Positions 7,446 through 16,260 are shown, numbered from the stretch's first letter. The stretch: 16,260 nucleotides of DNA from Leptodontidium sp. MPI-SDFR-AT-0119 (GCA_020726505.1 JAHLEZ010000062.1:1-16260), one strand, 5' to 3'. A program made the numbers and translations. Notes: a model not told the origin generated them from the letters alone.

Positions 7446-7619
7446 TGTTAGTTTAATAATCGTCACGTTCTACTTACATGCTCGCTTATCGAGCATTTAA
7501 GGAGAGCTCTCGTACAGAGCTCTCCTTTCCTTGAATACACATTTTGCCACATAAGATTTTACCCCTTAAATGTGTCGATTCTAAACCGGAATCAGTGGTA
7601 CCACCCGAGTATAACGACA
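7446..7619 (+). repeat. Right 174-bp LTR of compact element
   Basis: Same length as the left LTR. It begins TGTTAGTTTAATAATCG and ends GTATAACGACA. Seven of the eleven differences from the left copy lie in CpA/TpG context and two in CpG. Overall it keeps more C than the left copy. Confidence 0.92.
7499..7527. other. LTR hairpin, 12-bp perfect stem, right copy
   Basis: Identical stem to that at 5893-5921, with loop CGTAC. Just upstream, at about 7478, TGCTCG-CTTAT-CGAGCA forms a second perfect 6-bp stem, which is mismatched in the left LTR. Confidence 0.85.
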
Positions 7620-7624
7620 TATAC
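7620..7624. repeat. Target-site duplication TATAC, right copy
   Basis: Exact match to 5835-5839, directly after the CA end of the right LTR. Confidence 0.85.
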
Positions 7625-8411
7625 CTAAAATAGTAACTCTAACTTAATTAGTCCCTTTACTAAGTTAGTATTTACATTATTTATAAGAGACAAGAATTTT
7701 TTATAAAATCTTATTATTAATCTTAAGGTGTCTTTATTTATTTATAAATAAGTATTATAATAAATATAAATTAGTATTTTTATAAACCTCCACGTATGTA
7801 ACTCGGCTGCGCTTATAAAAGGTAATAGTGTAAGCTTCTTGAGTATAATATATTCGGACACGACCTTATTAATATTAAAGGAGGGGTCGGCATATCGAAT
7901 TCGGATAGTATTAATAACATCTTAGCTAGCCTCCTTTTATATTTAGATTTAAAGCTTAATAAGAAGGAGTAAAAACAATACAAAGGTTTAATTTAATATA
8001 TTATTCGGGTACATGAGATTAATATAATAAAGGACAGTTTCGTTATCGAGGATCTCGCCTTATAATAAGGCCTTATAAGGGAGAGGAGAAATAAGTCGAG
8101 ATACGGGGGAAGAAAGTCTAAAAGAATTAATACATAATCTATAGTAAGGCAACGGCTAGAACATATAAGGGCTAACTAAACGCCTACTTAATTGTTTTAC
8201 GATAACGAAGTATATTAGCGGGGTTTAGATTAAGGCTAATAAGTTAGTTTTTTCTTATTACTAGTTAGATTGAAGCTCGGCTTATAAGTATATTTAGGTT
8301 TTTGCTATTTTTAGTAAAGAGTAGAATTAGTATATTAACGCGGTTTAGTTTTAGTTCATAAAATACAGGTCGAGGATTTTAGTGATATTAATATACGTTT
8401 AAGGGAAATTA
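7625..8411. other. AT-rich RIP-type DNA, no gene seen
   Basis: All frames are closed by frequent stops and TpA is abundant. Slightly richer patches at 7860-7930 and 8040-8170 probably come from a decayed transposon, but I could not match any protein motif on either strand. Confidence 0.5.
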
Positions 8412-8435
8412 TTTTAATATACTAGTATATTAAAA
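8412..8435. repeat. Perfect 24-bp palindrome, partner of the one at 5271
   Basis: The half site is TTTTAATATACT against TTTTAGTATACT in the 5271 copy. The two palindromes differ only by one G-to-A and its mirror C-to-T, so palindromy is kept. A decayed copy, TTTTGGTATATTATTATAC plus TAAAA, follows at 8482-8505. Confidence 0.88.
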
Positions 8436-8505
8436 GGTAAGTAGGCGCTAGGGGAGCGACACGGGGGTTTGTGCGCGATTATTTTGGTATATTATTATAC
8501 TAAAA

Positions 8506-9120
8506 CAATGTAATTAGTGTGTTATCTCTATAATAACAGCGTAGGGAAAACACAAGGAATACTTAAGGAACTATCATAAATTAATAAAACTCTAGTATAT
8601 ATAAGGCTTAAATACTACTATTTATGTAACTAGTAAACACAATTTTATTATTTTGTATTAAATTAAATAAGCCTATCTTTATTAAAAATATCTTTTTTAT
8701 TATTATTAATACTTAAAATAAGTTATATAATCTTTAAATTAAAGGAAAGGAAATAACACGTTAACTTTATTATAATATTAAGTATAAGAAAATAATAATA
8801 TTAAGCACGATTTACGTAATTATAAATAATAATTATCTTTAAGTTATATAAATTTATAAGAATTAAAAATAATAAGCGATTATTTATACCTCTTTAACTC
8901 TGCGGTTTTTTCTTTAATTAATTATAAAGTATAAGAATATAAGAGACGTTACTTTAACTTTAGTCTTTTTTAATAACTATTAATTGTTAATTTTTCGACT
9001 TATTTATAACCTTAATTTTATACGTATATTAATATAATAATTTTATAACTAAAATTAGAAATCGTAAACGTTAAATTAAGTAATATAAGTCTCTTAAAAT
9101 AACTTACGTTATTTTACGTT
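8506..9120. other. Very AT-rich DNA, no gene seen
   Basis: Roughly 25% GC, dominated by A and T runs and TpA, with no open frame longer than a few dozen codons and no recognisable motif. It is best read as repeat DNA ruined by RIP. Confidence 0.55.
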
Positions 9121-9430
9121 ATCCTTAATGTTACGGCTAGCAAGAGGTTGATACGGCGAGTTAACTCTAGCTTTGTATTTAAGCCTCTAGTGTACGCTCA
9201 GAATCGAGAAGAAAAGATAAGGAGGAAAAGAGGGCTCTTTATAAGGGAGAGCTCGAGTATAAATACATAAAGGACCCTCCTAATAGGGCTAGCGTAGTCG
9301 AGTGCCATTCACGTCAACATGTCGCAGGCTCGCCACCTAGTCTTCCCTATTGGGCTTAGCGCCGTCGCATAGCTAGCGATGCTACGAGCCCGTGTCGGGT
9401 TAGAATACGAGGCGCATCGTAGGTCGTAAC
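9121..9430. other. GC-richer island inside AT-rich block
   Basis: About 50% GC between two AT-rich stretches. On the minus strand TATAAAGAGCCCTCTTTTCC resembles a promoter and start region of a fungal LTR; on the plus strand GAGTATAAATACATAAAGG is TATA-like. Two related strings, TAGGGCTAGCGTAGTCG (9285) and TGGGCTTAGCGCCGTCG (9351), form a degenerate direct repeat. No ORF is recognised. It may be a solo LTR or a short unmutated insert. Confidence 0.45.
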
Positions 9431-9825
9431 ACTTAAAAGATAATATAATTAGTTATAAGATAATTTATAACTATATATAATAATTTAATATAAACTTAAG
9501 ATTAAGAATAAAATCCTATAAGATATAAAACTATAATAAATACGAATATTTAAGAATACAAAAATAAATTCTATATAAAACACAATTACTTAATTAACAG
9601 TTAATAATTTGTCTCAATTTTAAGATAAATAGAAATTATTAAAAGTAAACTAAGGTTTCTTCATTAAAGGGAAAAAATTATAGTTTCGAATACATAAAAA
9701 TAATTTGTTATTCTTAATATTAAACGTTATTATTACTAATATTTAAATAATAATACTTAAATTATTTTAATAACATCTTAAGGGCTTTTCCTATTATAAG
9801 ACTTTTAAAATAATAGTATTATCTT
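9431..9825. other. Very AT-rich DNA with a possible degenerate satellite unit
   Basis: No gene is seen. The part at about 9660-9730 loosely matches the satellite unit that follows (AAAGGGAAAA, TTTCGA, TTTGTTATTCTTAATATTAA), so the array may begin here in decayed form. Confidence 0.4.
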
Positions 9826-10435
9826 ACTTTAAGTAATTATAAAAAAAGAAAGCTTCTAAGTAACAAAATATTTGTTTACTTTAATAAAATATTATTCAAA
9901 GAAGTTTTTAAATAATTCATATTTATATTTACTTTTAACTTAATAAGAGGGTACAAAGCTTTTAAGTAACAAAATATATGTTATTCTAATAAAAATATTA
10001 TTAAAAAAAGTTAAAATAATAATCTTTATATTATTCTACTTAATAAGAGGGTCTAAAAGCTTTTAAGTAAACAATATATGTTATTCCAACAAAATATTAT
10101 TTAAAAAAGTTAAAATAACACAATATTTATATTATTCTACTTAATAAGAGGGTAAAAGCTTTTTAAGTAAACAAAATATATATTATTCCAACAAAATATT
10201 ATTAAAAAAGTTAAAATAACAAATTTATAGTATTCTACTTAATAAAATGGGAAACTACTTTCGAGTAAAAAATATCTGTTATTTAATAAAATATCATTAA
10301 AAAAGTTGAAATAATAATATTATGTTATTTTACTTAATAAGAGGGGAAAAGCTTTCGAGTAATAAAATATCTGTTACTTTAATAAAATATTAAAATTTCT
10401 TATTATAAGAGTTTAAAATAATAATATTTATATTA
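9826..10435 (+). repeat. AT-rich minisatellite, about 95-101 bp period, ~6 units
   Basis: The landmark TAATAAGAGG(G) recurs at 9941, 10041, 10142, 10240 (as TAATAAAATGG) and 10335. Each is followed by AAAGCTTT(T/C)(A/G)AGTAA, then an AAATAT(A/C)TGTTATT-like string, then AAAATATTATTAAAAAAGTT. Unit lengths differ by a few bp. The outer units are the most diverged, typical of a tandem array in decay. Confidence 0.8.
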
Positions 10436-10692
10436 TTTTTAATTAAATAATATAATTTTTCAAAATAATAAAGTATTTGTTATTATAAAAAAAAATAAGA
10501 TCCGAAAATTGATGACTAGGATTTTGTTATCATTTTCATAAAACATTTTATTATAAATACTTAAATAGTATTAATATTTATGAAATATTTTTTTATAACT
10601 TAGAAATAATTTATATTTTAAACGCTAAATTTTAATTTTAAATTTAACTTTTTAAGCACCTAACTGTTTCTAAGCCTAACCCTGTTTACGTA
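10436..10692. other. AT-rich spacer up to the composition switch
   Basis: Nothing recognisable. It ends abruptly near 10690, where base composition changes to about 50% GC within some 20 bp at the truncated edge of the giant pseudogene. Confidence 0.5.
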
Positions 10693-11060
10693 TATAGAAT
10701 TACTGAGATGCTCACCGGCATCTTGCGCGGTATAGGCCAGCCCGTCGACGCGGCTCGGATTCATAAGCGCACATGCGACGACCGTCTTGTGGAACAATGT
10801 ACTCAAGCCCTGGCGCCAATCACCCCTCTGGCTCCTACTTCGCGTTACACTTAAAACAAGCCTTCGGACAGAAGCTAATGGCCGTCACAAGCGGTACAAA
10901 TCGTCATGATCTTCTTCATGACCCATATCTTACATTAGTCTTTGCAGGCGGTCTCTGGCCAAGCGATATTCTGGTTCGTCCATAGCAGCCAAGATTAGCC
11001 GGCGGATTCTCAAACTCGGCATTGGAGAGATAAGGCGGCCCTAGATTACCGTATGTGCAT
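10693..11060 (+). pseudogene. Giant pseudogene, first remaining block
   Basis: This belongs to the DUF6606/DUF3638 relic. Four frame segments follow each other: MLTGILRGIGQPVDAARIHK (from 10708), LWNNVLKPWRQSPLWLLLRV (from 10787, after what looks like one extra C near 10783), IVMIFFMTHIL (from 10900) and AAKISRRILKLGIGEIRRP (from 10985). Together they keep the family order of a DDVLWxNxxKPWRRSPLWLLLRV stretch, a FMxFFMAHIL stretch and an AKISRRILKL stretch. The plus-strand ORF that starts at 10773 is a mixture of frames and not a gene. Confidence 0.7.
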
Positions 11061-11290
11061 GAAACGATTGAAGCTGCACATCTGAGCTAGCTAATAGATA
11101 GAGGATAATAGAGCAGAACTCAGACCCTATGGAACACAAGGAGGCTGGAATCTTTTAGAGCTGTCTTTTTACCGTGACACCTGGTTGTCTATTTCAACGC
11201 TGCGCCCTACCTGGCAGGCATCGCGACTCGCGGGATGACGCCCTCAGGTTATGGCACCTTTATGTCTGGCTGTCATCCACGTATTAAGTA
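11061..11290 (+). pseudogene. Giant pseudogene, badly scrambled stretch
   Basis: Short pieces such as HETIEAAHL can be read if frames are changed every few codons, matching the expected next part of the same protein. Most of it is too damaged to align by eye. Confidence 0.45.
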
Positions 11291-12780
11291 ATGTAGCTCA
11301 ACTTTCCCGCAGTTCCAGCTCCTGGCGGCGGATGACGCCCGTTTGCTCCTCGCGGACCTGGAACTTTGGGTGCAAGACTGGCTGGATAGTTGGCTGAGAG
11401 CGAATTGGGACTCGCCATCTACCTACACATATCTGGCAGAGTTGATCAAAAATTACACTGAAATGGGGACTTCTACCTATGCCGGGAACCCGGAGGACAT
11501 CTCATTAATGCTACTTACGTCTATGGATCTACGGGTCGCCCTAGACAAGTGCGCAACTCGTCACGAGCCGTTACTGAGCAGCTATGATCCTAGATTTCCG
11601 CCGTCACTGTTCACCCCGCTGTTGCTGCCCAAGAAGTTGCAGATGGAGCGATTGGCACATGTAGAGCAGCATCTCACGTGGAGGGAAAACGGATCTGTTT
11701 ATGGGTCCTCTTTAATCTTCCAAGATATCGACGCGCGGGATAGTTTTGCGGTGCAGTACTTCGGCCGGTCCCAGTACTATCAAGACCTACGACGGGAGAT
11801 TGAGGCCGCGGCAGAAATTGAGAGGGACCAGAAGAAGCGAGAGTTTAGGGAACAACGTCAACATTATAATCGCCTGAAGCGACAGTCCGACGACATGAGC
11901 TGTGAATACATCACGCAATGGTACGGCTCCCGCCGGACTTCTTACCACGACTCAGGTCGCTGCCCAAAATGCCGGGTGAAGGATACTGCTGAACGTTTGG
12001 AAATTTATGTTCATGAGTGGCCGCTTCCAACAGCTGAGTTGGAGGCGAGGTCGGCGGCGGTGTTCGAACTTGACGTACCAACTACGATAGCCAAGTGGCG
12101 GGACATAACATACACTCTTCTCGTTCATGTCCTCTCTCCACCGACCCTCCGGAATTCTCAACGAGGCAATACGATATACTATCTCTACGAGTTCAGGATA
12201 CGTTCGATCCCAGACTGGAAGGCTCCAGCTCGCATTTACAGCAAAGCCGTTCACGGTAGCCCACTATCGCACCAAGAAAATCCCTCTAGCCACCGAAGAG
12301 AATATTTGTGTAAACAACGGCTTGCGCTATTCTATGTATGACTCAACATCAATACGGTGGATAGCGGAGCTCCTTGATCGGTGCGATGTACGGAGATTGT
12401 GCACTTTTCAGCTTCCATCCGGACATTATGGAACGCTGCAATACGCGTTAGATGGAACCACTCATACCTCTAATGAGGTTCTCGCAGCTCAAGCGGAGTG
12501 CCCGAAAGGGCTGAACTTGCATGACTTCTATGCCTTTGCCACTTTGCGATCCGGTGATCGACTACAATAGCGCAATATAGCACGTGAGCTTGTCGCCCGG
12601 ATCCTTAACCTTAATTATGAGGTGACCTACATGTTAGTAGTACAAGCAGCGTGGCAGGCTGGCCGTCCTAGAGATGGGAGCTATCTCCGAGAATCGCACA
12701 TCGACCTAGACGAAGAAGAGTTTGGAAGGTCTCTCCTCTCTGTGTTGGGAGAAGCGCTCGGGACCGTGGAGGGTAACTGT
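11291..12780 (+). pseudogene. Giant pseudogene, block with VHEWPLP and AKPFTVAHY motifs
   Basis: One frame is open from 11291, just after a TAA, to about 12195. It carries LLLADLELWVQDWLDSW, NPEDISLMLLTSMDL, FPPSLFTPLLLPKK, a charged helix of mainly Glu, Arg and Lys, a possible CxxC (CPKC), VHEWPLPTAELEA and FELDVPTTIAKWRDITYTLL. Near 12196 the frame shifts, and the next segment (LQLAFTAKPFTVAHY, NGLRYSMYDS, AAQAECPKGLNLHDF) runs through TAG at 12568-12570, where Trp or Gln is expected, to about 12780. A long ORF here might be mistaken for a short intact gene; its ends are frameshifts. Confidence 0.8.
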
Positions 12781-13500
12781 AGCAGTCCGCAATTTCGTCG
12801 CTCTTGCGACTCGGTTGCTTTCTAATTATGTCTACCTGCGACAAAGTCCTCTCTGGTTGCTATTTCTTTCTAAGACGAGCGCGGCAAGTCACGCTCGAGT
12901 GGACCCGAGATGTGGGCCAGCTGCTTCATGAAGCGGAGGACGTCGAGGAATTGAAGATCTTGAATCTCCAGGTGCTCGAAATGGCTCTGACTTGCCATGG
13001 CACTTTCAACGTGGACAAGGATCATCTCTCCGCCTTGCTGAATTCAGAAGACGATGTTGCAGTCGTGACTGAATGCTCTATTATTGTCCACGATCGCTGT
13101 CCCGCTGTGACAGACTGCCTGTCTCGGGCAGTGAAAACCATGCTAGAGCGACATGAGAAGCTCTGTCACCCTGGAACTGATCCTGAGTGAAAAGATATTA
13201 GTAGAGAGACGTGGCATCGACAACACGTTGTGTCGCGTCTAGGCGGAATATTGTCCAGGGTGCCCCTGGGCCACGGTGGAGAGTCCAAGTGAGAGGTGGT
13301 TGGTAACTGAGACATCCACTGAGGGAGGCTTCTCCCCGATGATTGTTCACTATAATGTTTTGGATAGAAGTTTGCTTGTTAACGGATTGCCACTCACTCG
13401 ACTTCCCCGACATTATGAATTACACTGTACTTACTGTAGGCTGTTTAGTGAGGTAGGAGGATTCACCTTCAAGATGAGCGTTAATGGCGCTAACTTATAA
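12781..13500 (+). pseudogene. Giant pseudogene, block with NVDKDHL and LLVNGLPL motifs
   Basis: After shifts near 12780 and 12835 the frame reads FLRRARQVTLEWTRDVGQLL, ALTCHGTFNVDKDHL and VTECSIIVHD, and stops at TGA 13188-13190. A damaged piece (about 13190-13275) leads into WLVTET, IVHYNVLDRSLLVNGLPLTR and HYELHCTYCRLFSE. The latter matches the family pattern VHFNLLTGELLVNGxPLxRLPxxYxxHxTYxRLF. The frame ending at 13500 loses homology after CRLFSE and resumes at 13510 as KVLEVIPSKMPGMLF in the same phase, so a short insertion separates them. Confidence 0.75.
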
Positions 13501-13509
13501 CTCGTCTAG

Positions 13510-15097
13510 AAAGTTCTGGAGGTTATCCCTTCAAAAATGCCAGGAATGCTTTTTGCGACGCGGAAGGAGGTTTGGGACCAACAGGTACTTCTCATAGCAT
13601 CCTCTTCCATATATTAGCAGTGGTAAAGAAGTGCAACTAATATTATGGTACTTCCGCATGTGCGGCCCAGAGCTAATCATCCGGACTCGCCGAGCGGAAC
13701 AGGTCTGCGAGTTGCTTCCTATACACGCTTTGTACGACGATTTCCCAGCAGCCTTTGTGGAGGACTACGCACACTGGTTGGACATCGATACGAAGGTAGT
13801 TGAATGGCGTCCATTGAGGCATACATGGACTTCGTCGCCGGACAACTGGCAGATGAGAGCCGATGGCCAAGAGGTCGGTCTGAGCCGCGGCGCAAAACGA
13901 CTGGTGGACATCCGCAGTCCCGCGGCCAAGGCCATCTCACGGATCCTAGGTCCGCTGGAACATGCAACTCACATCCATGTGATACTAGACTGCGAGACGG
14001 ATGCGCTGGAGGTGAACTTGCCGCGAGTGAGGCTTGATTTTTCCCTCCAAAATCACGGGAACTTGCTTGTATCGAAGCAATTCCGGGGAATGGTTGTAGA
14101 TGAACGCCAATCCTTTGGTACATTGACAGGACTCGTTAGCAAGCTCGTCTTGCGTGAAGCTAAAGGGTCATCGCGGTCCGTTCATTGTCCACACGGCCGC
14201 GTTTCCTTCTCGCGAGATGGCCATCACGCGCGGGTGAAGATTGACACTACTTCGGCCGCCCACGTCAAGTATCACTCATACCACATCGATACTCAACTTG
14301 GGCGACTCGTCGATAGTGGCAACCTGAGGAGCAGGCTCTTCAGATTGTACCTTCATACTACGACGGCGCACTGTCTGATCGACTAGCTTACCGGGAGGAC
14401 AGGCACGGAGGAAGCCCTCTACGGCCTCGTAAGTGCTGCCACCAGATCATTTGTCGAACTTGAGCCTGAGGACGCTGAACTTCTTAGAATACTTGCGCGA
14501 TTAACGCCGCAGCGTCAATATTACCCAGAGCATCTGCGGGTGATGTAGCAGGTAGATTGGGAGACCTTGCCCCCCCTCTTACAGCACTGCGCTTTCTCTA
14601 TACAAGTAGCATCGATCTTCAAGCAAGCCAAGTCGTTCTATGTGTTCCGAGAACAGCCTGCCGAGCCGCCGATCTCTAATACCCGTGACGAGTATGACTT
14701 ACTAGAGAGGGCCGCTATCCGAGACTCATCATTCCAAACATACGGCTTTGACGCCGAGGCGTACACTACAGACCACGATGCCACATACTCCTCCCGAGAT
14801 CAGGTCCTTAATAGTACTAGAGAGCTTTAGACTTGTCGAACTACGAAGCTTGTGGACAACTGGTCTATAGACCTCACAATCTGCCCGCGGTTGCTCTCTG
14901 AGATCAAGTCGTGGGCACAGCCGATTCTAGGCTCTGGCCTGGCAGATAACATAACACTAGGCTTCGATCCCAAATGGGTCGATCTACCTGCCGAGAAGTT
15001 CCTCCCGGACGACTGGTGCACTCTCTACAGTATACTCTCCAGAAGTGCGGCCGAACAAGATAAGTACAAAATTATGATCTTCCTAGTTACCTTGTAG
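13510..15097 (+). pseudogene. Giant pseudogene, longest in-frame block with four TAG stops
   Basis: KVLEVIPSKMPGMLFATR (13510) breaks near 13600. From 13631 a single frame runs 1,467 bases, interrupted only by TAG at 14384, 14546, 14828 and 15095. It contains AFVEDYAHWLD, SSPDNWQMR, LPRVRLDFSLQNHGNLLVSK, LTGRTGTEEALYGLVSAATR, LEPEDAELLRILARLTPQRQ, YYPEHLRVM and LPPLLQHCAF, all in family order. At each stop a Gln would fit the context (for example RVM-stop-QVDW for RVMQQVDW), as CAG-to-TAG changes would give. This is the best-preserved part of the gene. Confidence 0.82.
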
Positions 15098-16260
15098 TAC
15101 TCAAAACACACAAATCAAAAGCTTGTCCAGACACTCTTAACTTTGCGACTATCCCGGAACTCCGAACACTCCAGCCGCCTAACTACTCAGTGTTTCGACT
15201 TGAGGATAGTTACAGGCCAAAGCCGGAGAGATTAATCAAGGTGACAAGAGAACACGTGCGGCAGTTTTATGAATGTCCTGAATCCGATTTGCCAAACCTC
15301 GCATTTGAGCAGTAATACATTGCAAATCAACGCCGAAGAGAGGAGCACGAGGTGGCAAAAGGAGAAAAGATCCGGAGGTTCGTGGAGGATCTCGTGGCGC
15401 AGTGGCCTTAAGCTAATATTTCTGCTCCTTTAGACCCTAATCACAGAACGTATACTTAGTGAATAAAGCAACGGCGAGTACGCGGGTCCGGTCCTAGAGC
15501 TGGCACCGCAATACTCGATTCCAAAGATATGCCCAAAAAGCACAAAATATCCTAAACGGCCTGGCTCCCGAGTCCCAAAACCTAGAGCAATACTCATTTT
15601 CGCCGCCGGTTAATGGATACGATTTTACGCGGGCCTATATTAACTTTGAGGACCTCACAAGTAACCCCGCTCCATGGCTCCCGACAGCTGACTAAGGCGA
15701 CTTTGATGGATGGGTTGTTCCGAGCAATAAAGAGAACACGGATCATCCTAAGCTCAGAGAACTCTTGGCTCATGTGTCTGCCTAATGTTCTTCTGGGCAT
15801 AAACAGTGATACGCCAGTGACTTGTTCAAAAGTTTCGAAGCGTTGCGTAAAGATACGTCTGTCGAACTGAACCTACCACAAGAATCGACTGAGTTATTAG
15901 AAGAACACACCTCATGCGAGCTCATCGTTACGTTAAAACTATATTAGAAGATCTGCAGCCAGTTGCAAATTGGCCATGATCTCGTTCGGAAAGCATAGAT
16001 ACTACCCCGCATATCCCAGACTTCAATCCTCTCACACTTGGCGAGCGACAAAGTTACAGCTCTCCCGATGGTTAGAATAGATGCTTAGTAGCGTATAGAC
16101 TCGCTATCGCGGCCTTTTAACGTATAAAGCAACTTGTCGAGTCTCACACAAACTTGGCAAAGCTCCTGAGTGAACTCGAGAACCCTAGCTATTAAGACTG
16201 GGATCTAATGAGGTACCTAAATGGCTTCTCCTTGAAGTCGAAATAATATCCAAATACGAC
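15098..16260 (+). pseudogene. Giant pseudogene, right-hand block running off the window
   Basis: From about 15142 the frame gives FATIPELRTLQPPNYSVF, DSYRPKPERLIKVTREH and RREEHEVAKGEKIRRFVEDL, then AQWP, with TAA at 15313 and 15409 and TAG at 15457 in Gln-like positions. After about 15500 only scattered pieces align (YSFSPPVNGYDFTRAY, FEALRKDTSVELNLPQ), in different frames. Decay becomes heavier to the right, and after about 15950 no convincing reading remains. The conserved DUF3638 region, expected further on, is not reached. Confidence 0.65.

Larger units (their letters stand above)
5840..7619 (+). mobile_element. Compact non-autonomous LTR element (TRIM-like), 1,780 bp
   Basis: Two 174-bp direct repeats with TG...CA ends flank a 1,432-bp interior, and TATAC is duplicated on both sides, so this is a complete LTR insertion. 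Neither strand shows gag, protease, integrase or polymerase, so it must have moved using enzymes of another element. Size and lack of coding resemble plant and fungal TRIM elements. The orientation given assumes the purine string GAAAAGGAAA (7427-7436) before the right LTR is the polypurine tract. No tRNA primer-binding site is recognised after 6013. The interior is about 48% GC, clearly richer than its AT-rich surroundings, so it entered after most of the RIP there. Most of the interior is tandem repeats and hairpins. Confidence 0.85.
10693..16260 (+). pseudogene. Giant fungal DUF6606/DUF3638/DUF3645-type protein, internal part, decayed
   Basis: A chain of fragments in shifting frames reads as one protein of the large (about 3,000 residue) fungal family with DUF6606 at the N-terminus and DUF3638 plus DUF3645 in the C-terminal half. 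Family members are often machine-named ubiquitinyl hydrolase, but their function is poorly established. Order is kept throughout: ILRGIGQPVDAARIHKRT, SPLWLLLRV, NPEDISLMLLTSMDL, VHEWPLPTAELEA, FTAKPFTVAHY, LLVNGLPLTRLP, AFVEDYAHWLD, LTGRTGTEEAL. About ten frameshifts and nine in-frame stops make it non-functional. The N-terminal DUF6606 is missing at the AT-rich junction. The region here is the poorly annotated middle, and DUF3638 would start beyond the right edge. Confidence 0.8.

Noticed and set aside
10773..10985. 70-codon ORF read as a small gene
   Set aside because: It crosses several frames of the giant pseudogene. The family motifs lie in the other two frames at the same place.
13719..14123. 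134-codon minus-strand ORF
   Set aside because: It is antisense to the best-preserved part of the giant pseudogene (13631-15097), whose sense frame carries the family motifs.
1..16260. tRNA and rRNA genes
   Set aside because: No cloverleaf-like set with a TTCRANNC arm, and no rRNA-like conserved string, was noticed by eye. tRNAscan-SE was not available to confirm.

Overview
The window looks like a repeat-rich accessory region of a filamentous ascomycete (Pezizomycotina) genome. Three things point there: protein relics typical of that group (a HET-type incompatibility fragment, and a giant fungal protein of the DUF6606/DUF3638/DUF3645 type), Ty1/copia and small LTR retroelements, and long AT-rich stretches carrying the CpA-to-TpA decay expected from repeat-induced point mutation (RIP). 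I see no certainly intact complete gene. No database could be searched, so family names rest on recognised motifs.

Layout from left to right. 1-254 is the C-terminal end of an unrecognised ORF. 376-1192 holds fragments of a broken gene whose last part reads like the C-terminus of a HET-domain protein. 1288-1526 is an extreme A/C-only tract containing a run of 57 C. 1527-2600 is non-coding, and 2618-2742 carries a cluster of a short heptamer. About 2790-5615 is strongly AT-rich and contains a RIP-ruined copia element on the + strand, with reverse transcriptase and RNase H remnants and a likely 3' LTR.

5840-7619 is a compact LTR element inserted in this AT-rich DNA. It has 174-bp LTRs and a perfect 5-bp target duplication (TATAC), but no recognisable protein. 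Its interior is built of 227-bp and 89-bp tandem repeats that encode about fourteen short hairpins sharing a GACCTC/GACCCC loop motif. This is the most novel feature of the window. The two LTRs differ only by transitions, mostly in RIP context.

7625-10690 is again AT-rich, interrupted by a GC-richer island at 9121-9430 and followed by a roughly 100-bp minisatellite at 9826-10435. From about 10693 to the right edge, base composition returns to near 50% GC. This whole segment is the middle part of one giant, heavily frameshifted pseudogene on the + strand. Its 5' end is lost at the AT-rich junction and its 3' catalytic-type domains would lie beyond the window.

The genes do not form a pathway. 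The region reads as a graveyard: accessory genes decayed next to nested retroelements, with heavy RIP in the repeats and lighter RIP-like stop mutations in the neighbouring giant gene.
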